Shown here piece after piece: positions 17,545-27,083 of a stretch of 64,000 nucleotides of DNA; position 1 is the first letter of the stretch, and each line of letters begins with the position of its first letter. A program made the position numbers and the translations under genes. A model generated the notes under the pieces. The model searched no databases. It was not told the DNA's origin and was given only the letters and a program-made list of their open reading frames with translations. This stretch comes from Pseudolabrys sp. Root1462 (GTDB taxonomy: Bacteria > Pseudomonadota > Alphaproteobacteria > Rhizobiales > Xanthobacteraceae), in NCBI RefSeq assembly GCF_001426945.1, contig NZ_LMFS01000003.1:343108-407107 (forward strand), given 5' to 3'.

Positions 17545-18657
17545 TTACGGGACCGTCCGGCCCCACGGCTCGGGCGTCGCCTTCGGCATGGAGTCGCCGA
17601 GCATCATCATCTCGGCGATGGTTTCCGAGGTGATCAGGCCGGTAAGGCGCCCGGCCGCGTCGGTGACGCCGACCGCGACGGCTTCCTTCTCCTGAAGCAG
17701 CTTGAAGGCATCGTCGAGCGAACTGCGGTGGCTGATGGTCGCGATGCCGGGGGTCATGGCGTCGGCGACGCGTGCGTCGGGACCGAGCGTCTTGATCGCT
17801 TTGATGATGTCGACGCGCGCCAGCAGACCGATCGGTTTGCCGGCGGCATCGACCACCGGGAATTCGCCCTGGCTGGTGGCGAGCAAGGTCTGCACCGCTT
17901 CATCGACATGGGCTTCGGGTGCGAGCGTGGCGAACTGCGTCATCATCGCGTGGCTCACCGGCACGCCGCGCGAGACGGCGCGCAGCGAAACCATGTGCGC
18001 TTCCGACGATGCGGCGAGATAAACGAAGATGGCGATGAAGATCAGGATCGGGTTGTACATCAGCCCGATGAAGCCGAGCGCGAAAGCAACGAACTGGCCG
18101 ATTGTCGCCGCCACTTCGGTGGCGCGGACATAGCCGAGCCTTGTCGCCAGCGCGGCGCGCAGCACGCGGCCGCCATCCATCGGAAAGGCGGGAATGAGAT
18201 TGAACAATGCCAGGAACAGGTTCACGGCGGCGAGCCGGTCGATCATCGAGATCTGGCCGTTGTCGATCGATGCGGCGGCGCTCTGCGTGATCTGCGCGCC
18301 GCCGATCGTAATCAGCAGCAACGCGATGACGACGTTCACCAGCGGGCCGGCAATGGCGATGAGGAATTCCTGGCCGGGCTGCTCCGGGATGCGTTCGAGC
18401 TGGGCGACGCCGCCGATCGGCAGCAGCGTGACGTAGGGCGTGGCGACGCCGAAATAACGTGCCGTGAAGATGTGACCGAACTCGTGCAGCAGCACGCAGG
18501 CAAACAGCAGAACCATGAAGATCAGGCTGCTCCAGGCCTCCGTGTTGCCGCCCTTGGCGTAGCTGGCGGCGAAGATCCAGGCCAGGAACAGCAGGAAGGT
18601 GAGGTGGATGCGGACGACGGTGCCGGCGACCTTGCCGATGCTCAGTGACCAGGACAT
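17545..18657 (-). CDS. Site-2 protease family (M50) metalloprotease with two CBS domains
   Basis: 370 residues. Four to six membrane helices carry the zinc motif HEFGH (58-62) and the second metal-ligand motif NLIPAFPMDGGRVLRA (about 155-170), as in SpoIVFB-type intramembrane proteases. Two CBS domains fill residues about 245-365, probably sensing adenine nucleotides or energy state. Such proteases cleave membrane-bound regulators, but no anti-sigma substrate is adjacent. GAGGTCTTC precedes the ATG. It is divergent from phhB. Confidence 0.9.
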   Translation of the reverse strand: MSWSLSIGKVAGTVVRIHLTFLLFLAWIFAASYAKGGNTEAWSSLIFMVLLFACVLLHEFGHIFTARYFGVATPYVTLLPIGGVAQLERIPEQPGQEFLIAIAGPLVNVVIALLLITIGGAQITQSAAASIDNGQISMIDRLAAVNLFLALFNLIPAFPMDGGRVLRAALATRLGYVRATEVAATIGQFVAFALGFIGLMYNPILIFIAIFVYLAASSEAHMVSLRAVSRGVPVSHAMMTQFATLAPEAHVDEAVQTLLATSQGEFPVVDAAGKPIGLLARVDIIKAIKTLGPDARVADAMTPGIATISHRSSLDDAFKLLQEKEAVAVGVTDAAGRLTGLITSETIAEMMMLGDSMPKATPEPWGRTVP

Positions 18658-18770
18658 GAAGACCTCGTTTAATCCGGCCCAACGGATGGAAAATAGGCCT
18701 ATTCCGAACCTATTGCGAGGCCGGGACGTTGCTGTGGCATCTTGCCACGAGCGGAACCGAGGGATGTGAC

Positions 18771-19094
18771 ATGGCTCAAACAGATTTGGCTCAAGCAGGC
18801 TCCTCGCAAAAACTGACCACCGAGGCGCGCAAGGCAGCGCTCGACAGGCTCAAAGGCTGGGCCGATGCGCCGGGCCGCGACGCCATCGCCAAGACATTCG
18901 CGTTCAAGGATTTCAACCAGGCGTTTGGCTTCATGACGCGGGTGGCGCTGGTGGCGGAAAAGATGGACCACCATCCCGAGTGGTCCAACGTCTACAAGAC
19001 GGTCGAGGTGACTCTCTCGACCCACGACGCCGGCGGCGTCACCGCGCTCGACATCAAGCTGGCGGAAGCGATGGAGCGGATCGCGGGTTTGTAA
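18771..19094 (+). CDS. phhB: 4a-hydroxytetrahydrobiopterin dehydratase
   Basis: 107 residues from the ATG at 18771. The pterin-4a-carbinolamine dehydratase signature is present: [11 protein letters not shown] (His67, His68, Pro69, Glu70, Trp71) with the third histidine in LSTHDAGG (His85). It recycles the hydroxypterin formed by phenylalanine hydroxylase, but no phhA is near. The upstream frame extends to 18729, but the family start and GAGGGATGTGAC support 18771. Confidence 0.93.
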   Translation: MAQTDLAQAGSSQKLTTEARKAALDRLKGWADAPGRDAIAKTFAFKDFNQAFGFMTRVALVAEKMDHHPEWSNVYKTVEVTLSTHDAGGVTALDIKLAEAMERIAGL

Positions 19095-19143
19095 AGACGT
19101 ATCAGCGTCTTGAACTCCGCTGCCGCCTTACCAAATATTTGAT

Positions 19144-19506
19144 ATGCGCTCCGCCGATAGCACCATTGGAACTTCACCTTCGGACGACGATCCGTCGTTG
19201 CGCCGGCAATTCTGGCGCAAGCTCGGCGCGGCTGCCGCGCAGATCCCGTTCGCCGAGGATCTGCTGGCGGCCTATTACTGCGCCTTCGACCGCGCCACGC
19301 CGATGCAGGTGAAAGGCACGCTGCTTGCGGCCATCGCCTATTTCGTGCTGCCGTTCGATGCCGTGCCGGACTTTCTGCCCGTGTTCGGTTTCACCGACGA
19401 TGCCGCGGTGCTGATCACCGCGCTCAAGCTGGTGTCGAGCCACCTGCGCCCCGAGCACCGCGAAGCGGCGCGCGGGAAGCTGGATGAGTTGCGGGCTCGC
19501 GCCTAA
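19144..19506 (+). CDS. YkvA family (DUF1232) membrane protein
   Basis: 120 residues. The DUF1232 core AAIAYFVLPFDAVPDFLPVFGFTDDAAVL (about residues 61-89) has the conserved D-x-x-P-D-x-x-P pattern of YkvA proteins, small inner-membrane proteins of unknown function. It overlaps the convergent oxidoreductase gene by four bases at the stops. Confidence 0.88.
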   Translation: MRSADSTIGTSPSDDDPSLRRQFWRKLGAAAAQIPFAEDLLAAYYCAFDRATPMQVKGTLLAAIAYFVLPFDAVPDFLPVFGFTDDAAVLITALKLVSSHLRPEHREAARGKLDELRARA

Positions 19507-20477
19507 GGCCGCAGGATCACCTTCCCCATCACTTTGCGCTCGGCGATGGCCTTGAGCGCCTGCGCCGCTTCGTCCAGCAGATAGACGGCGTGCACATGCG
19601 ACGACAACTTGCCGTCTGCCGCCCAGCGGAGAAGCTGGGCGACGTTGTCGCGATGACCGGCCGGATCGCGCTCGGTCCACGCGCCCCAGAACACGCCGAG
19701 CACATTGGCGCTCTTCAGGAGAAAGAGATTGAACGGCACCTTGGGGATTTCGCCGGCGGCGAAGCCGACCACGAGAAAACGGCCTTCCCAGGCGATCGCG
19801 CGTAACGCGGCTTCGGCATAGGCGCCGCCGACCGGATCGTAGATGACGTCCGCGCCCTTGCCGCCGGTGACCTTGCGCAGCGCCTCCTTCAGGTCCTCCG
19901 CGGCGTAGTCGATACCGTCGTCGGCGCCGCGCTCCTTGCAGAACGCGACCTTCTCCGGCGACGAGGCGCAGGCGATGACGCGCGCGCCCATGATCTTGCC
20001 GATCTCGATTGCTGCAAGTCCGGTGCCGCCAGACGCCCCCAGGACCGCAAGCATCTCGCCCGGTTTGAGATGCGCGCGATCTTTCAAAGCGTAGAGCGTC
20101 GTGCCGTAGGTGACGCAGAGGCCGGCGGCGCGATCGAAGTCGAGATCGTCCGGGATCGGCGTCAGTGCCTTCGTCGGCACGGCGATCTTCTCGCGCGCCG
20201 CGCCGTAGCCGGTGAAGCCGAGCACCCGGTCGCCCGCTTTGAAGTCGGTGACGTTGGCTCCGACCGATTCGACCACGCCGGCGAATTCCGCCGAGGGTGA
20301 GAACGGGAAGGTCGGTTTGGTCTGGTACTTGCCCTGAATGATCAGCGTGTCGAAAAAATTCAGCGCCGCTGCCTTGATTCGGACGAGGACTTCGCCGGGC
20401 CCGGGAACCGGATCGACGATCTCGACCACTTCGAGATCTTCAGGCGGGCCGTAATGTGTGCAGAGCAGGGCTTTCAT
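19503..20477 (-). CDS. NADPH:quinone oxidoreductase (MDR family)
   Basis: 324 residues of a zinc-free medium-chain reductase. The N-terminal GroES-like domain is followed by the Rossmann motif AVLGASGGTGLAAIEIGKIMGA (split over about 145-166). The protein ends with the family tail AIAERKVMGKVILRP. The zinc-ligand cysteines of alcohol dehydrogenases are absent, consistent with quinone oxidoreductase/enoyl reductase-like enzymes. The exact substrate is unknown. Confidence 0.88.
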   Translation of the reverse strand: MKALLCTHYGPPEDLEVVEIVDPVPGPGEVLVRIKAAALNFFDTLIIQGKYQTKPTFPFSPSAEFAGVVESVGANVTDFKAGDRVLGFTGYGAAREKIAVPTKALTPIPDDLDFDRAAGLCVTYGTTLYALKDRAHLKPGEMLAVLGASGGTGLAAIEIGKIMGARVIACASSPEKVAFCKERGADDGIDYAAEDLKEALRKVTGGKGADVIYDPVGGAYAEAALRAIAWEGRFLVVGFAAGEIPKVPFNLFLLKSANVLGVFWGAWTERDPAGHRDNVAQLLRWAADGKLSSHVHAVYLLDEAAQALKAIAERKVMGKVILRP

Positions 20478-20693
20478 GGACGTCCTGACGGGGCGTGGAT
20501 TTCGGCCGTTCTAACATGGGGCGGCCCCGCAGCCAGGAGCGGCGGCATGGTGCCATTAACTTTTCGCCGCTAAGGTGGCGGGGAAAGGCCAATTGTGCCT
20601 TCACTATGCCGATATTGGTCCGTTAGTGGGCTGGTGTCTTCCTGAAACACAGGCGGCGTGCCACGCGTCGTTCCATTCAACCGGTAGGTCCCG

Positions 20694-21251
20694 ATGAGAA
20701 TGAAACATTGCCTAAGCCCCGCGATTGCCTTGCTCACCGCCGGTGCGGCGGTGCTGATCGCATTTCCCCTCCAACCGGCTGAGGCGCAGTCCAAGAATCC
20801 TGCCGACCAGGCCGTGCTGCTCGGCCAATTCGGCGACTGGGGCGCCTATACCGCGACCCCTGGCGGCAAGAAGGTCTGCTTCGCGCTGTCGAAGCCGACG
20901 CAGGCGACGACCGAACCGGCCGGCCGCAACCGCGACCAGTCCTATGCATTCGTCTCCACCCGCCCCTCGGAAAAGGTGAAAAACGAGGTCTCGGTGATCG
21001 TCGGCTATCCGCAGAAGCCGAATTTCGACGCCAGCGCCGCCGTCAATGGCAAGACATATGTCCTGTACACCCAGAACGACGGCGCCTGGGTGAAGAACGC
21101 GGGCGAGGAAGCGCAGATGGTCGAGGCCATGCGCAAGGGTTCCGATCTGGTGGTCAAGAGCGAGTCCGCCCGGGGCACCAAGACCACCGACACCTACTCG
21201 CTCAAGGGCATTGCCGACGCGCTCGACAAGGTCGCCGCGGAGTGTAAATAG
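20694..21251 (+). CDS. Invasion-associated locus B (IalB) family exported protein
   Basis: 185 residues with a signal peptide (ALLTAGAAVLIAFPLQPAEAQ, cleavage near 31). The mature protein shows the IalB pattern: LLGQFGDWGAYTA..KVCFALSKP, two cysteines (residues about 61 and 184), EVSVIVGYPQKP and a KGIADALDKVAAECK end. IalB proteins are periplasmic or outer-membrane associated; in Bartonella they support erythrocyte invasion, in free-living Rhizobiales the role is unknown. ATG at 20694 or 20700. Confidence 0.85.
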   Translation: MRMKHCLSPAIALLTAGAAVLIAFPLQPAEAQSKNPADQAVLLGQFGDWGAYTATPGGKKVCFALSKPTQATTEPAGRNRDQSYAFVSTRPSEKVKNEVSVIVGYPQKPNFDASAAVNGKTYVLYTQNDGAWVKNAGEEAQMVEAMRKGSDLVVKSESARGTKTTDTYSLKGIADALDKVAAECK

Positions 21252-21312
21252 GCCCGCGACTGCCTACATAAACGGGCATAGCCGGAGAACGGCGCTCTTA
21301 TAGAACGCCTAT

Positions 21313-21345
21313 GACACGACCCTCTCCCGGAACGGGGGAGGGTTG
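21313..21345. repeat. Short intergenic palindrome CCTCTCCCG/CGGGGGAGGG
   Basis: CCTCTCCCG (21321-21329) faces GGGGGAGGG across GAAC, just upstream of rlmN. The same motif type recurs near 58080-58210, so it is probably a dispersed repeat. Confidence 0.5.
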
Positions 21346-21381
21346 AGCTTTTGCCGAGCCATTTGTGATAGTTTCAACCCG

Positions 21382-22617
21382 ATGACCCTCGCCGCCGATC
21401 AGCACAGCGCCACCCCGGGCTTCGTCGAAAAGACGGCGCTCGAGGTCTATGTCGCGCCGGACAAGCCTTCGCTCGTCGGTTTGTCGCGGCCGGAGCTGTC
21501 GGACGTGCTCGGCGAACTCGGCATCGCCCCCGCCCAGCGCAAGATGCGGGTGCAGCAACTCTGGCACTGGATCTACTTCCGCGGCGCCACCTCGTTCGAG
21601 ACGATGACGACGATCTCGAAGGAGCTACGCGCGCTGCTCGCCACCCGCTACACAGTCGATCGTCCCGAAGTCATCGCTGAGCAGGTCTCGGTCGATGGCA
21701 CGCGCAAATGGCTGCTGCGGCTGCCGGGCGACAAGGACTCCAAGCTGCCACACGACGTCGAGTGCGTTTACATTCCCGACACCGAACGCGGCACGTTGTG
21801 CGTCTCCAGCCAGGTCGGCTGCACCCTCACTTGCGCGTTCTGCCACACCGGCACGCAGCGTCTGGTACGCAATCTCACCGCCGGCGAAATTGTCGGTCAG
21901 GTGCTTGTGGCGCGCGACCGGCTTGGCGACTGGCCGGGCGGCACGCGCCCGACAGACGGCGTCATCCCGTCTGGTGACCGTTGCATCACCAACATCGTCA
22001 TGATGGGCATGGGCGAGCCGCTCTACAATTTCGAAGCGGTGCGCGACGCGCTGCTCATCATGTCGGATGGCGATGGTATCGGCATTTCCAAGCGCCGCAT
22101 CACACTGTCCACCTCCGGCGTAGTGCCATACATCGTTCGCGCCGGCGCCGAGATCGGCTGCATGCTGGCGATCTCGCTGCATGCGGTGCGCGACGATCTG
22201 CGTGACGTGTTGGTGCCGCTCAATCGCAAATACAAGATCGCCGAATTGATGGAGGCGTGCCGCAACTATCCCGGGGCGTCGAACGCCAAGCGCATCACCT
22301 TCGAATATGTGATGCTCAAGGGTGTCAACGATTCCATCGAGGACGCCAAGGCGCTGATCAAGCTGCTCAAGGGCATCCCGGCCAAGATCAATCTCATTCC
22401 GTTCAATCCGTGGCCGGGTACGAAGTACGAATGCTCGGACTGGGAACAGATCGAGAAGTTCTCGCAGGTGGTCTTCGATGCCGGCTATGCGTCGCCGGTG
22501 CGCACGCCGCGCGGCCGCGATATTCTCGCAGCCTGCGGCCAGCTCAAGAGCGCGACCGAGAAACTGTCCGCCCGCGAGCGCATGGCGCTACGTGCCATGG
22601 CAATGGTGGATGAGTGA
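21382..22617 (+). CDS. rlmN: Dual-specificity 23S rRNA/tRNA adenine-C2 methyltransferase RlmN
   Basis: 411 residues. The radical-SAM cluster motif is CTLTCAFC (Cys147, Cys151, Cys154). Further family blocks are [43 protein letters not shown] and the C-terminal [19 protein letters not shown], whose cysteine forms the methyl-carrier thiol. It methylates A2503 of 23S rRNA and A37 of some tRNAs. Start at 21382 is chosen because the 13 upstream codons come from the repeat-bearing leader. It probably co-transcribes with the membrane protein after it. Confidence 0.96.
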   Translation: MTLAADQHSATPGFVEKTALEVYVAPDKPSLVGLSRPELSDVLGELGIAPAQRKMRVQQLWHWIYFRGATSFETMTTISKELRALLATRYTVDRPEVIAEQVSVDGTRKWLLRLPGDKDSKLPHDVECVYIPDTERGTLCVSSQVGCTLTCAFCHTGTQRLVRNLTAGEIVGQVLVARDRLGDWPGGTRPTDGVIPSGDRCITNIVMMGMGEPLYNFEAVRDALLIMSDGDGIGISKRRITLSTSGVVPYIVRAGAEIGCMLAISLHAVRDDLRDVLVPLNRKYKIAELMEACRNYPGASNAKRITFEYVMLKGVNDSIEDAKALIKLLKGIPAKINLIPFNPWPGTKYECSDWEQIEKFSQVVFDAGYASPVRTPRGRDILAACGQLKSATEKLSARERMALRAMAMVDE

Positions 22618-22719
22618 TCCTTATTTTCGAGGCCTGCCCAATCTCTACGCTGCTTGAAGGTCCCGGTTCTCCGGCTCAGTGCTTCGCTCTGCGCCGCGTC
22701 AGGGACAAGTAAGAACATC

Positions 22720-23178
22720 ATGTCCCTCGTCGGCCGCATCTTCGTCATCATCTTTGCCGTGATCCTCGCCAGCATGGCTGCGGGTGTTGCCATCGCCGTC
22801 GGCATTCTCGGACCACAGTGGCACAGCATGTCCGGCGATCCGGTCGAGCGCGTGTTCTTCTGGGGTACGGCTTTCGTCGGGGCGACCGGCACCGGCGCGC
22901 TCGGCATTCTTCCGATGATCATCCTGATTGCTCTCGCCGAAGCCTTCAATATCCGCTCGCTGGCGCTCAACATGCTCGGCGGCGTGGCGATGTTGTTGCT
23001 CAGCTATTATGGCGCCGGCTTTGCGCCGCCGTCCTATGAGGAATCGATCGACCGCTCGCCGCCGATCGTGTCGCACGATCTCCAAATTGCCGCGGCTGCG
23101 GGTGCGGTATTCGGCCTGATGTATTGGCTGATCGCCGGGCGCAATGCGGGACGCTGGCGCGAACGGTCGCCGCAGTAA
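22720..23178 (+). CDS. Four-helix integral membrane protein, unknown function
   Basis: 152 residues from the ATG at 22720. Four hydrophobic helices are predicted (about 8-30, 45-72, 78-98 and 122-140), with a short PPSYEESIDRSPP loop between the third and fourth. No catalytic motif or known family is recognised. Downstream of rlmN by about 100 bases on the same strand; ends before a convergent gene. Confidence 0.6.
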   Translation: MSLVGRIFVIIFAVILASMAAGVAIAVGILGPQWHSMSGDPVERVFFWGTAFVGATGTGALGILPMIILIALAEAFNIRSLALNMLGGVAMLLLSYYGAGFAPPSYEESIDRSPPIVSHDLQIAAAAGAVFGLMYWLIAGRNAGRWRERSPQ

Positions 23179-23216
23179 CACCAGAATTTCAGTCTCAAGC
23201 CTTAGTAATAGCTGGA

Positions 23217-23234
23217 TTCCCGCTTTCGCGGGAA
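23217..23234. repeat. Short palindrome TTCCCGC-TTTC-GCGGGAA
   Basis: Seven-base arms around a TTTC centre lie between two convergent stop codons. The core CGCTTTCGCGGGAA also occurs in the repeat at 33496-33593, so this is a dispersed unit that may end transcripts. Confidence 0.6.
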
Positions 23235-23256
23235 CGAACGGAGGTTGTGGCAACGC

Positions 23257-23868
23257 CTACTTTTTCTTTCCGGCAGCCCAGTCCAGAGCGTCTTCCAGCC
23301 GGTCATTGCCCCAGAACAATTCGCCGTCGCCGGTGACGAAACTCGGTGCGCCGAATATGCCGAGCCTGATCGCTTCGTCGGTCTGGTCGCGCAGCCGGAG
23401 CTTGTTGGCGTCGGACTGCGCTCCCGCCGTGACGTCGGTGGCGTCCTTGCCCATGGCGCCGATGATCGCTGCCATCACCTCGGGCTCGCCAATATTCTTC
23501 CGCTCACCGAATTGCGCGCGATAAACGGCGTGAGTGAAAGTCTCGCCCCAGCCATTGTCGAACGCGATCAGCGCGACCCGTGCCGCCAGAATGCTGTTCT
23601 GCGGAAACTGCGGCGGTTCGGCGAAGGGCAGGCCCATCGCGCCGCAGATGCGGGCGAGGTCGCGCCACATATAGCGGCCTCTGGCAGGATAGAGGTTGAA
23701 CGGCGAGGTGGTCCAGCCGTTCTGCTTGAACACGGGTCCCAGCAGGAACGGCCGCCAGCGCACCGCCACGCCGCGCTGCGTGGCCAGCGCGCCAATCCGC
23801 GCGGCGGCGGGATAGGAATAGGTCGAGGCGAATTCGAACCAGAAATCGAGTGAGGGCTGCTGCGTCAT
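23257..23868 (-). CDS. 2-hydroxychromene-2-carboxylate isomerase-like thioredoxin-fold protein
   Basis: 203 residues of the DsbA-like HCCA isomerase/kappa-GST family. The N-terminal LDFWFEFASTYSYPAA carries the conserved Ser/Thr-Tyr-Ser-Tyr region where the family binds glutathione. IFGAPSFVTGDGELFWGNDRLEDAL near the C-terminus is the characteristic end. No naphthalene pathway genes are present, so the physiological substrate is unknown; related proteins act as glutathione transferases or isomerases in many Rhizobiales. Confidence 0.85.
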   Translation of the reverse strand: MTQQPSLDFWFEFASTYSYPAAARIGALATQRGVAVRWRPFLLGPVFKQNGWTTSPFNLYPARGRYMWRDLARICGAMGLPFAEPPQFPQNSILAARVALIAFDNGWGETFTHAVYRAQFGERKNIGEPEVMAAIIGAMGKDATDVTAGAQSDANKLRLRDQTDEAIRLGIFGAPSFVTGDGELFWGNDRLEDALDWAAGKKK

Positions 23869-23950
23869 GATGGCCCATTATAGGACCACCGGGGGCGGCT
23901 TTCCATTTTTGATGCCCTCGGCTAGACGAGCCCCGGAGCTTGGTCATTTC

Positions 23951-24784
23951 ATGGGTCGCACTGGACTTTATATAGCGCTCGCCATCGGCATCGTCGCCGG
24001 TCTGGTGTTCGGCTTATTTCCCGAGCTCGATCTGATCATCTCGCGTCCGTTCTACGAGTACACGATCGGCGGCAATCATTTCGGCTGGCGCATCTATCCG
24101 CCCTTGATGACGGCGCGCGACGCCGGGCTCTGGGTCGGCACGTTGATCATCATTCCGGCGCTGCTCGCCCTGCTGTTCAAGATCGTCTTCCCGCGGCGGC
24201 GCTCGTTGCTATCGGGCCGTGCGGTTCTGTTCCTGGCCGCGACGATGGCACTCGGGCCCGGCCTTCTGGTCAACGTGCTGCTCAAGGATCACTGGCACCG
24301 TCCGCGGCCAATCGACGTGGTTCAATTCGGCGGCAATGAACACTTCCGGCCGTGGTGGGATCCGCGCGGCGATTGCCCGAACAATTGCGCCTTCGTCTCA
24401 GGCGACGTGTCGGGCGCGTTCTGGACGATTGCGCCGGCGGTGCTGGTGCCGGCGCCATGGCGTGCCGTCGCCGTCGGCGCAGCGTTGACGCTGGGCACCG
24501 GCATGGCGGTGGTCCGCGTCATGGCCGGTGGCCATGCCGCCAGCGACGTGATCTTTGCCGGCGTCTTCACCTTCCTGGTCATCTGGCTGGTCTATGCCCT
24601 CATCTACCGCTGGCCGGCGACACGGTTGAGCGAGGAAGCCTCCGAGCGACGGCTCGAGCGCTTCTCCGCGCGCGGGCGGCGCATCGCCCATTGGCTCGGT
24701 TGGCGTGTCGCCACCGAGATCGCCGGCCCCGACAGCGATGGCGGCAGCGACCCCAAGGTCAAGCGCCGATCCGGCTGGTGGTAA
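23951..24784 (+). CDS. PAP2-family membrane phosphatase with variant second motif
   Basis: 277 residues and about six membrane helices. Motif 1 is intact (KDHWHRPRP, Lys112...Arg119-Pro120) and so is motif 3 (Arg189...His195...Asp199). Motif 2, usually PSGH, reads VSGD (149-152), so the general-acid histidine is replaced by Asp. Such enzymes dephosphorylate lipid pyrophosphates, phosphatidic acid or lipid A (LpxE/LpxF-type). The [11 protein letters not shown] stretch with two cysteines is typical of a Rhizobiales subgroup. The upstream 28 codons are not conserved-looking, so the ATG at 23951 is used. The substrate is not predictable. Confidence 0.82.
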   Translation: MGRTGLYIALAIGIVAGLVFGLFPELDLIISRPFYEYTIGGNHFGWRIYPPLMTARDAGLWVGTLIIIPALLALLFKIVFPRRRSLLSGRAVLFLAATMALGPGLLVNVLLKDHWHRPRPIDVVQFGGNEHFRPWWDPRGDCPNNCAFVSGDVSGAFWTIAPAVLVPAPWRAVAVGAALTLGTGMAVVRVMAGGHAASDVIFAGVFTFLVIWLVYALIYRWPATRLSEEASERRLERFSARGRRIAHWLGWRVATEIAGPDSDGGSDPKVKRRSGWW

Positions 24785-24870
24785 GCTATGCGTCCCGCTC
24801 TGGCGTTGCAGCCCGGTTGCATTAAGGTGTCATCTGCGACAATTGGCGCTCGCGTTGCAGGAGACAAGTG

Positions 24871-25191
24871 ATGGCGGACAATCAGGAGACTATGCACCGC
24901 GTGCTGCAAATGAAAATCCGCGCGCTCGGCGAGCCGGCTCAAGTGCTGGCGTTGGTGCAAAGCACCGCGCCATTCTATCGCGCGCTGGGCGGCACTCAGG
25001 TCCGCTTCCTGCAGAACGTCGACGATCCGGCGCAGTTCGTGATCGAGGTCGAGTACGAGGCCAATGCGGCGCTCGAGGTCAATCGCCAGAAGATCTCCAG
25101 CGATCCGATGGTGCGCACCTTCCTGCAGGGCTGGAAGACGCTGCTGGCCGGCGCCGCCGAGATGGACGTCTATCAGGACGTCAGCAAGTAG
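24871..25191 (+). CDS. Conserved hypothetical cytosolic protein (106 aa)
   Basis: 106 residues without signal or membrane segment. The alternating pattern ([53 protein letters not shown]) suggests a small alpha/beta dimeric barrel, like antibiotic-biosynthesis-monooxygenase (ABM) or NIPSNAP folds. I cannot confirm a family. CAGGAG lies eight bases before the GTG-ATG pair; the ATG at 24871 is preferred. Confidence 0.55.
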   Translation: MADNQETMHRVLQMKIRALGEPAQVLALVQSTAPFYRALGGTQVRFLQNVDDPAQFVIEVEYEANAALEVNRQKISSDPMVRTFLQGWKTLLAGAAEMDVYQDVSK

Positions 25192-25325
25192 GCTCATCGG
25201 TGCGCTCCAGCCTCCCGGGAAGGGGGGCGTACGGGCGGGCGGCCTGCCTCTTGACCCAGGCCGTCAGCTTGGGTTCAACACGGGCGATGCGGCCGGCCCC
25301 ACCGGCTTCGAACGAAAGAGCAACA

Positions 25326-26567
25326 ATGTCCGACGGCGACGCGAAAAAGACCATCAAGAAGGTCGTTCTGGCCTATTCCGGCGGTCTCGATACCTCGATC
25401 ATCCTGAAGTGGCTGCAGACCACCTACGGCGCGGAGGTGGTGACGTTTACGGCCGATCTCGGCCAGGGCGAGGAGTTGGGGCCCGCGCGCGAGAAGGCGC
25501 TGCGCGCCGGCATCAAGCCGGAGAACATTTTCATCGACGACTTGCGCGAGGAATTCGTCCGCGACTTCGTCTATCCGATGTTCCGCGCCAATACGGTCTA
25601 TGAAGGGCAGTACCTGCTCGGCACCTCGATCGCGCGACCGCTGATCGCGAAGCGCCAGATCGAAATCGCGCATCAGGTCGGCGCCGACGCCGTCTGCCAT
25701 GGCGCGACCGGCAAGGGCAACGATCAGGTTCGTTTCGAACTCGGCTATTACGCGCTCGATCCGTCGATCAAGATCATCGCGCCCTGGCGGGAATGGACTT
25801 TCAAGGGCCGCGACGACCTGTTGAAGTTCGCGCGCGATCACCAGATCACCATCACCAAGGACAAGGAAGGCGAGGCGCCGTTCTCGGTCGATGCCAATCT
25901 TCTGCACTCGTCGTCCGAGGGCAAGGTGCTGGAAGACCCGGCCAAGGAAGCGCCGCCGATCGTCTATCAGCGCACCATCTCGCCGATGGAAGCGCCCGAC
26001 AAACCGACCGAGATCTCGATCGGCTTCAAGCGTGGCGACGCTGTCAGCCTCAACGGCAAGGCGATGTCGCCGGCGACGTTGCTCGCCGAGCTCAATAAAT
26101 ACGGCCACGACAACGGCATCGGCCGGCTCGATCTGGTCGAGAACCGTTTCGTCGGCATGAAGTCGCGCGGTGTTTACGAGACGCCCGGCGGCACCATCCT
26201 GCTGCAGGCGCACCGCGCCATCGAGTCGATCACCCTCGACCGCGGCGCGGGACATCTCAAGGACGAACTGATGCCGCGCTACGCGGAGCTGATCTACAAC
26301 GGCTTCTGGTTCGCGCCGGAACGCGAGATGCTGCAGGCGCTGATCGACAAGTCGCAGGAGATGGTCGAAGGCACCGTGCGGCTCAAGCTCTATAAGGGCA
26401 ACGTCATCGTCACCGGTCGCGAGAGCCCGGCCTCGCTCTATTCCTCGACGCTCGTCACGTTCGAAGACGACAAGGGTGCCTACGATCAGAAGGATGCGGC
26501 GGGCTTCATCCGCCTCAACGCGCTGCGGCTGCGCACGCTCGGCCAGCGCAAGCGCACGCTCAAGTAA
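25326..26567 (+). CDS. argG: Argininosuccinate synthase
   Basis: 413 residues. It joins citrulline and aspartate with ATP cleavage to argininosuccinate in arginine synthesis. The N-type ATP pyrophosphatase loop AYSGGLDTS lies at residues 15-23. Further blocks are [49 protein letters not shown] and [11 protein letters not shown]. The frame is open several hundred bases upstream, but the conserved protein starts at 25326. Monocistronic in this window. Confidence 0.97.
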   Translation: MSDGDAKKTIKKVVLAYSGGLDTSIILKWLQTTYGAEVVTFTADLGQGEELGPAREKALRAGIKPENIFIDDLREEFVRDFVYPMFRANTVYEGQYLLGTSIARPLIAKRQIEIAHQVGADAVCHGATGKGNDQVRFELGYYALDPSIKIIAPWREWTFKGRDDLLKFARDHQITITKDKEGEAPFSVDANLLHSSSEGKVLEDPAKEAPPIVYQRTISPMEAPDKPTEISIGFKRGDAVSLNGKAMSPATLLAELNKYGHDNGIGRLDLVENRFVGMKSRGVYETPGGTILLQAHRAIESITLDRGAGHLKDELMPRYAELIYNGFWFAPEREMLQALIDKSQEMVEGTVRLKLYKGNVIVTGRESPASLYSSTLVTFEDDKGAYDQKDAAGFIRLNALRLRTLGQRKRTLK

Positions 26568-26636
26568 GTCGATAGTGTAGCGCCGGCTGCTCGCGGGATC
26601 TCGGCAAGCCGGCCGGTGCAGAAATGGGAGATCAGG

Positions 26637-27062
26637 ATGGCTTCGGAAATAGTGCGTCTTGTTGCCGTCGTCGCGGCCGGCATGATGGCTTTGGCGATGG
26701 CGGCCTGCTCGTCCAGCAAAGACGCCGAGCCGGACGCCAATATTTTTCCGAAGGACTACAAGCTCGAGCTGATGAACACGCTGCAGCGTGAGCTCGAAGA
26801 TCCGACCAATATTCGCGACGGGTTCATCAGCGAACCGTTCCTGACCACGGCGAGCCGCGAGCAGCGCTACGCCGTATGCGTGCGCAGCAACTCGCGCAAC
26901 ATCAACCGCACCTATACGGGCGCCAAGGATCGCATCGGCTATTTCTATGCCGGGCATCTCAATCAGCTGATTGAAGCGACGGCCGACCAGTGCGCCAAGG
27001 TGGCGTATAAGCCTTGGCCCGAACTACAAAATATTTGTTTCAGCGAGAAGGGCTGCAAGTAG
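26637..27062 (+). CDS. Small lipoprotein of unknown function
   Basis: 141 residues from the ATG at 26637 (GGGAGATCAGG upstream). A lipoprotein signal ends LALAMAAC-type (LAMAAC, Cys24). The mature part carries LELMNTLQRELEDPTNIRDGFISEP, YAVCVRSNSRN and C-terminal cysteines (ICFSEKGCK). No known domain is recognised. Convergent with the M48 protease gene; both are lipoproteins, which may be coincidence. Confidence 0.65.
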   Translation: MASEIVRLVAVVAAGMMALAMAACSSSKDAEPDANIFPKDYKLELMNTLQRELEDPTNIRDGFISEPFLTTASREQRYAVCVRSNSRNINRTYTGAKDRIGYFYAGHLNQLIEATADQCAKVAYKPWPELQNICFSEKGCK

Positions 27063-27083
27063 CGGCGGCACGCCGGCACGGTC

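Noticed and set aside
24705-25325. In-frame extension of argG upstream by about 200 codons
   Set aside because: It overlaps the PAP2 gene end and the hypothetical gene at 24871; conserved ArgG sequence starts at 25326.
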